Under the pieces are notes generated by a model that did not search any database, was not told the origin of the DNA, and worked only from the letters and a program-made list of their open reading frames with translations. The position numbers were made by a program, and so were the translations under genes. From UBA3102 sp964413055 (lineage in GTDB: Bacteria; Bacillota; Desulfotomaculia; Desulfotomaculales; Pelotomaculaceae), in contig CAYPRB010000015.1 of NCBI GenBank assembly GCA_964413055.1, positions 1 through 15,316 of the forward strand: 15,316 bases of DNA. Direction: 5' to 3'. Positions 13,634-15,316 of this stretch are shown piece after piece; position 1 is the first letter of the stretch; each line of letters opens with the position of its first letter.

Positions 13634-13777
13634 ATGACCGGGAACAAGTTCCGGCCGGAACCGGCCGGTAAAGAACCAAAAGCAAAAAAAGACGGCCGGG
13701 TGCCGAATGAAAAAGAGTGTTCCGTGGAAAAAAAACCGATTATCCCACCGCCACCGCAAAAAAATAAATCTGATTAA
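13634..13777 (+). CDS. Candidate 47-aa Lys/Pro-rich small protein
   Basis: An ATG at 13634 opens 47 codons ending in TAA at 13775-13777. AAAAGGAG (13617-13623) lies about ten bases upstream and a TATAAT (13603-13608) further up, with no good -35 box. The product is highly charged and disordered: PEPAGKEPKAKKDG in the first half and KKPIIPPPPQKN near the end, with a single cysteine at 31. The stop codon directly abuts the stop of the convergent membrane-protein gene. No family is recognised. The ribosome site and clean boundaries support it; low-complexity composition and short length count against. Confidence 0.45.
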   Translation: MTGNKFRPEPAGKEPKAKKDGRVPNEKECSVEKKPIIPPPPQKNKSD

Positions 13778-14440
13778 TTAAGCATGCTTATTATTTTCTT
13801 TTTGATAGGCTTTTTTGAATTCGGCAGCATTAAATACTTTGATCGCAATACCGCTTTTAGTATCAACATAAACTTTTTCTATAGGAAGCTTGTATTTCTT
13901 AACCAGCGTTTCCACTTCCCGGGGAACAGCAAGCAGCAGGCACCGTTCTTCGGATACATTTTCAGATACATTTACCGGACTGCCGAATACCGAGCCTTCC
14001 TTTAATATTACTTCCACGGCCTGGGCCTCATTTTGGTGAAACGCTTCTTCCCAGACAATAGAATTTTGATTTAACCCCGCCTTACCTTTTTTGATCCTGA
14101 TACTATTAATAAATTTAAGCGACCACTCCCGGGTACAACTGTTCCAGCAGTAACTAACCAGGCAAGCCAGCAGCAAGCTGGAAACCGCGTAAAAGAATAG
14201 CCCGTTAAGACTGTTTATTTCCTGCAGCAGCGTATCAAGGTTGGCCACTGCTAAACTGCCGTATTTTAAAGCGATAATAAAAAGGTTGCCCATCAAAACC
14301 GGCAGGGAAAAAATAATCGCGATGAGTATTTTTTCGATATTGGTATACCTGGGCTTATGATACGAACCGGCATGCTCGTTGATCAAAACAACGATCAAAC
14401 CGGGAGACAGTATATATATATGGTATAGAAGATCTTCCAT
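13778..14440 (-). CDS. Hypothetical membrane protein, three helices plus cytoplasmic domain (DUF6338-like)
   Basis: The 220-aa protein has hydrophobic helices at about 4-20 (with SPGLIVVLI), 35-58 and 79-100. A soluble C-terminal domain of about 110 residues follows, with EVILKEGSVFGSPV and a final KVFNAAEFKKAYQKENNK helix. The layout recalls the DUF6338 proteins, a family without known function; I hold that assignment loosely. I chose ATG 14440, with AGGTG about nine bases upstream, because it places the first helix at the N-terminus; the frame stays open to 14515. It lies about 100 bp after the YkgJ-type gene on the same strand and could be co-transcribed with it. Confidence 0.65.
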   Translation of the reverse strand: MEDLLYHIYILSPGLIVVLINEHAGSYHKPRYTNIEKILIAIIFSLPVLMGNLFIIALKYGSLAVANLDTLLQEINSLNGLFFYAVSSLLLACLVSYCWNSCTREWSLKFINSIRIKKGKAGLNQNSIVWEEAFHQNEAQAVEVILKEGSVFGSPVNVSENVSEERCLLLAVPREVETLVKKYKLPIEKVYVDTKSGIAIKVFNAAEFKKAYQKENNKHA

Positions 14441-14540
14441 ACTTTTTAACACCTGCACCCGACAGCTATAAATCTTATAACTACCATATGCCGGGACCAT
14501 CGGGTATATCACCACGGGGTAGAACTAACAGATGCCCGGC

Positions 14541-14945
14541 TCACCTGCCCGGCCGGCCAACTGTCCCGACTGTCACCCGGTAACGCACAACTTCCTCAGC
14601 ACTTTGTATTGTTGTACTAACCACCAAACTACACTCCGGCAGTATTTTTTCGTTTGCGCCGTTGTGCACCCGGCAGGCCGCCGGGCGTTCTTTCCAAATG
14701 CGGCAGCGGCCGTTGTCAAGGTAGAAACAGAGGCCGTCCGGACCCCGGGCCAGCACCCGCCTGCCCCTGACCAGGTGCCAAGGGTCCACCTGGAGGCGCT
14801 CCGCTTCGGCACCGGTAAGAGGGACGGGAAAGCACCCGCAGCACGGCCGGTGACGGCAGGTGTAACAAGCCGCGGCAGGTTCCCCCCGGCCCGGCGGGAC
14901 TTTCTTCAAAAAGACCGGGCCACTATTATTTCTTTTTTGCACCAT
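14541..14945 (-). CDS. YkgJ family cysteine-cluster protein
   Basis: The 134-aa protein has the cysteine pattern of the YkgJ (zinc/iron-chelating, PF03692-type) family. An N-terminal cluster has C27, C30, C35, C36 and C38 (CYTCRHRPCCGC). GLCFYLDNGRCRIWKERPAACR follows with C73, C81 and C91, and C105 lies in the ECS motif. The family probably binds a metal or Fe-S cluster; its function is unsettled. ATG 14945 is preceded by GGGAGG at eight bases, which fixes the start over an upstream in-frame codon at 14996. An extended -10 promoter lies at 14995-15003. Confidence 0.85.
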   Translation of the reverse strand: MVQKRNNSGPVFLKKVPPGRGEPAAACYTCRHRPCCGCFPVPLTGAEAERLQVDPWHLVRGRRVLARGPDGLCFYLDNGRCRIWKERPAACRVHNGANEKILPECSLVVSTTIQSAEEVVRYRVTVGTVGRPGR

Positions 14946-14994
14946 GCTCACTCCCTCCCCAAACCGCATCCACGTTATTAAAAACCATACGGTC

Positions 14995-15003
14995 ATTATA
15001 ACA
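14995..15003 (-). promoter_or_regulatory. Extended -10 promoter of the YkgJ-type gene
   Basis: On the minus strand TGTTATAAT gives a consensus TATAAT (15000-14995) with the TGn extension; no good -35 box is present. The leader would be about 43 nt. Confidence 0.5.
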
Positions 15004-15126
15004 CAAGCTGCTGTAAAAATCGAACATGTGTTTGGTGCGATGCGGGGGGCAACGGGTCAATAATAGGAATTTATTGCCTGTGGATAGGAATATTTCCTTG
15101 ACACTTGACAATTCCCCCTGGATCTC

Positions 15127-15153
15127 GAAGAAGCCCGGTTACCGGGCTTCTTC
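15127..15153. terminator. Perfect hairpin downstream of the tRNA genes
   Basis: GAAGAAGCCCGGT (15127-15139) and ACCGGGCTTCTTC (15141-15153) are perfect arms that fold into a stem of about 12 bp with a tiny loop. It begins 26 bases past the 3' end of tRNA-Cys on the minus strand. It lacks a T-run, so it may be a terminator or processing structure of the tRNA transcript rather than a standard terminator. Confidence 0.5.
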
Positions 15154-15178
15154 ATGGCAGCAAACTTTGGTGGTTTTT

Positions 15179-15253
15179 TGGAGGCGACACCCGGATTCGA
15201 ACCGGGGAATAAAGGATTTGCAGTCCTCTGCCTTACCACTTGGCTATGTCGCC
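15179..15253 (-). tRNA. tRNA-Cys (anticodon GCA)
   Basis: On the minus strand the 75-nt sequence folds as a tRNA. The acceptor GGCGACA pairs with TGTCGCC, and the D-arm contains AGCCAAGTGGTAAGGC. The anticodon loop CTGCAAA carries GCA, the T-arm contains GGTTCGAATCC, and the discriminator T is followed by an encoded CCA. It is downstream of tRNA-Gly with an 8-nt gap. Confidence 0.97.
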
Positions 15254-15261
15254 AGACAAAA

Positions 15262-15316
15262 TGGAGCGGAAGACGGGATTCGAACCCGCGACCCTCGCCT
15301 TGGCAAGGCGATGCTC
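15262..15316 (-). tRNA. tRNA-Gly (anticodon GCC), 3' part
   Basis: The minus strand gives the last 55 nt of a tRNA: the end of the D-arm (GAGC), an anticodon stem-loop CGCCTTGCCAAGGCG with GCC in the loop, the T-arm GGGTTCGAATCCC, the 3' acceptor strand CTTCCGC, discriminator T and encoded CCA. The 5' end lies beyond the window, so this is probably part of a larger tRNA cluster. Confidence 0.95.

Noticed and set aside
15111..15120. TTGACA boxes near 15098-15110 as a plus-strand promoter
   Set aside because: No -10 box at proper distance and no plus-strand gene downstream.

Overview
The window looks like a chromosomal segment of an endospore-forming Firmicute of the Desulfotomaculum/Pelotomaculum (Peptococcaceae-like) type. 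This is inferred from gene content: a sporulation protein YunB, a LysM secreted protein, strong AAGGAGG ribosome sites with frequent GTG/TTG starts, and a three-gene menaquinone-type succinate dehydrogenase/fumarate reductase with a di-haem cytochrome b. It is not inferred from any database match.

Layout, left to right. (1) 1-2139, minus strand: a membrane-anchored nucleotide-sugar 4,6-dehydratase (CapD/FlaA1/PglF type), followed downstream by the start of a four-helix-bundle (S23-type) gene that runs off the left edge. (2) 2378-4075, minus: yebC, queH and a small DUF2905 membrane protein form one apparent operon with a promoter upstream of yebC and a terminator at its end. queH has no ordinary start codon that keeps its N-terminal cysteine motif; a well-placed ribosome site points to an AUC start. 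(3) 4198-5801: a secreted double-LysM protein (plus) faces yunB (minus). (4) 5959-8215, minus: a long hairpin repeat, tyrS with its own sigma-A-like promoter, and an M55 D-aminopeptidase. (5) 8279-11689, minus: sdhC-sdhA-sdhB, tightly packed, ending in two tandem terminators. (6) 11690-13777: a long AT-rich spacer and then small genes: a Cys/His-rich 105-aa protein, a gamma-glutamylcyclotransferase-like protein, a 62-aa orphan with a terminator, and a 47-aa Lys/Pro-rich candidate. (7) 13778-15316, minus: a three-helix membrane protein, a YkgJ-type cysteine-cluster protein, tRNA-Cys and the 3' part of tRNA-Gly.

Most genes are housekeeping (translation, queuosine synthesis, respiration, envelope sugar synthesis, sporulation). 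In a propionate- or succinate-metabolising anaerobe the Sdh/Frd complex would couple succinate and fumarate to the menaquinone pool. Its cytochrome b keeps the glutamate that in Wolinella serves transmembrane proton transfer. The least explained items are the AUC-start queH, the unclassified C-terminal domain of the LysM protein, the small orphan genes in 12.3-13.8 kb, and the GC-rich islet inside the AT-rich spacer. I saw no CRISPR array, transposase, prophage or defence cassette.
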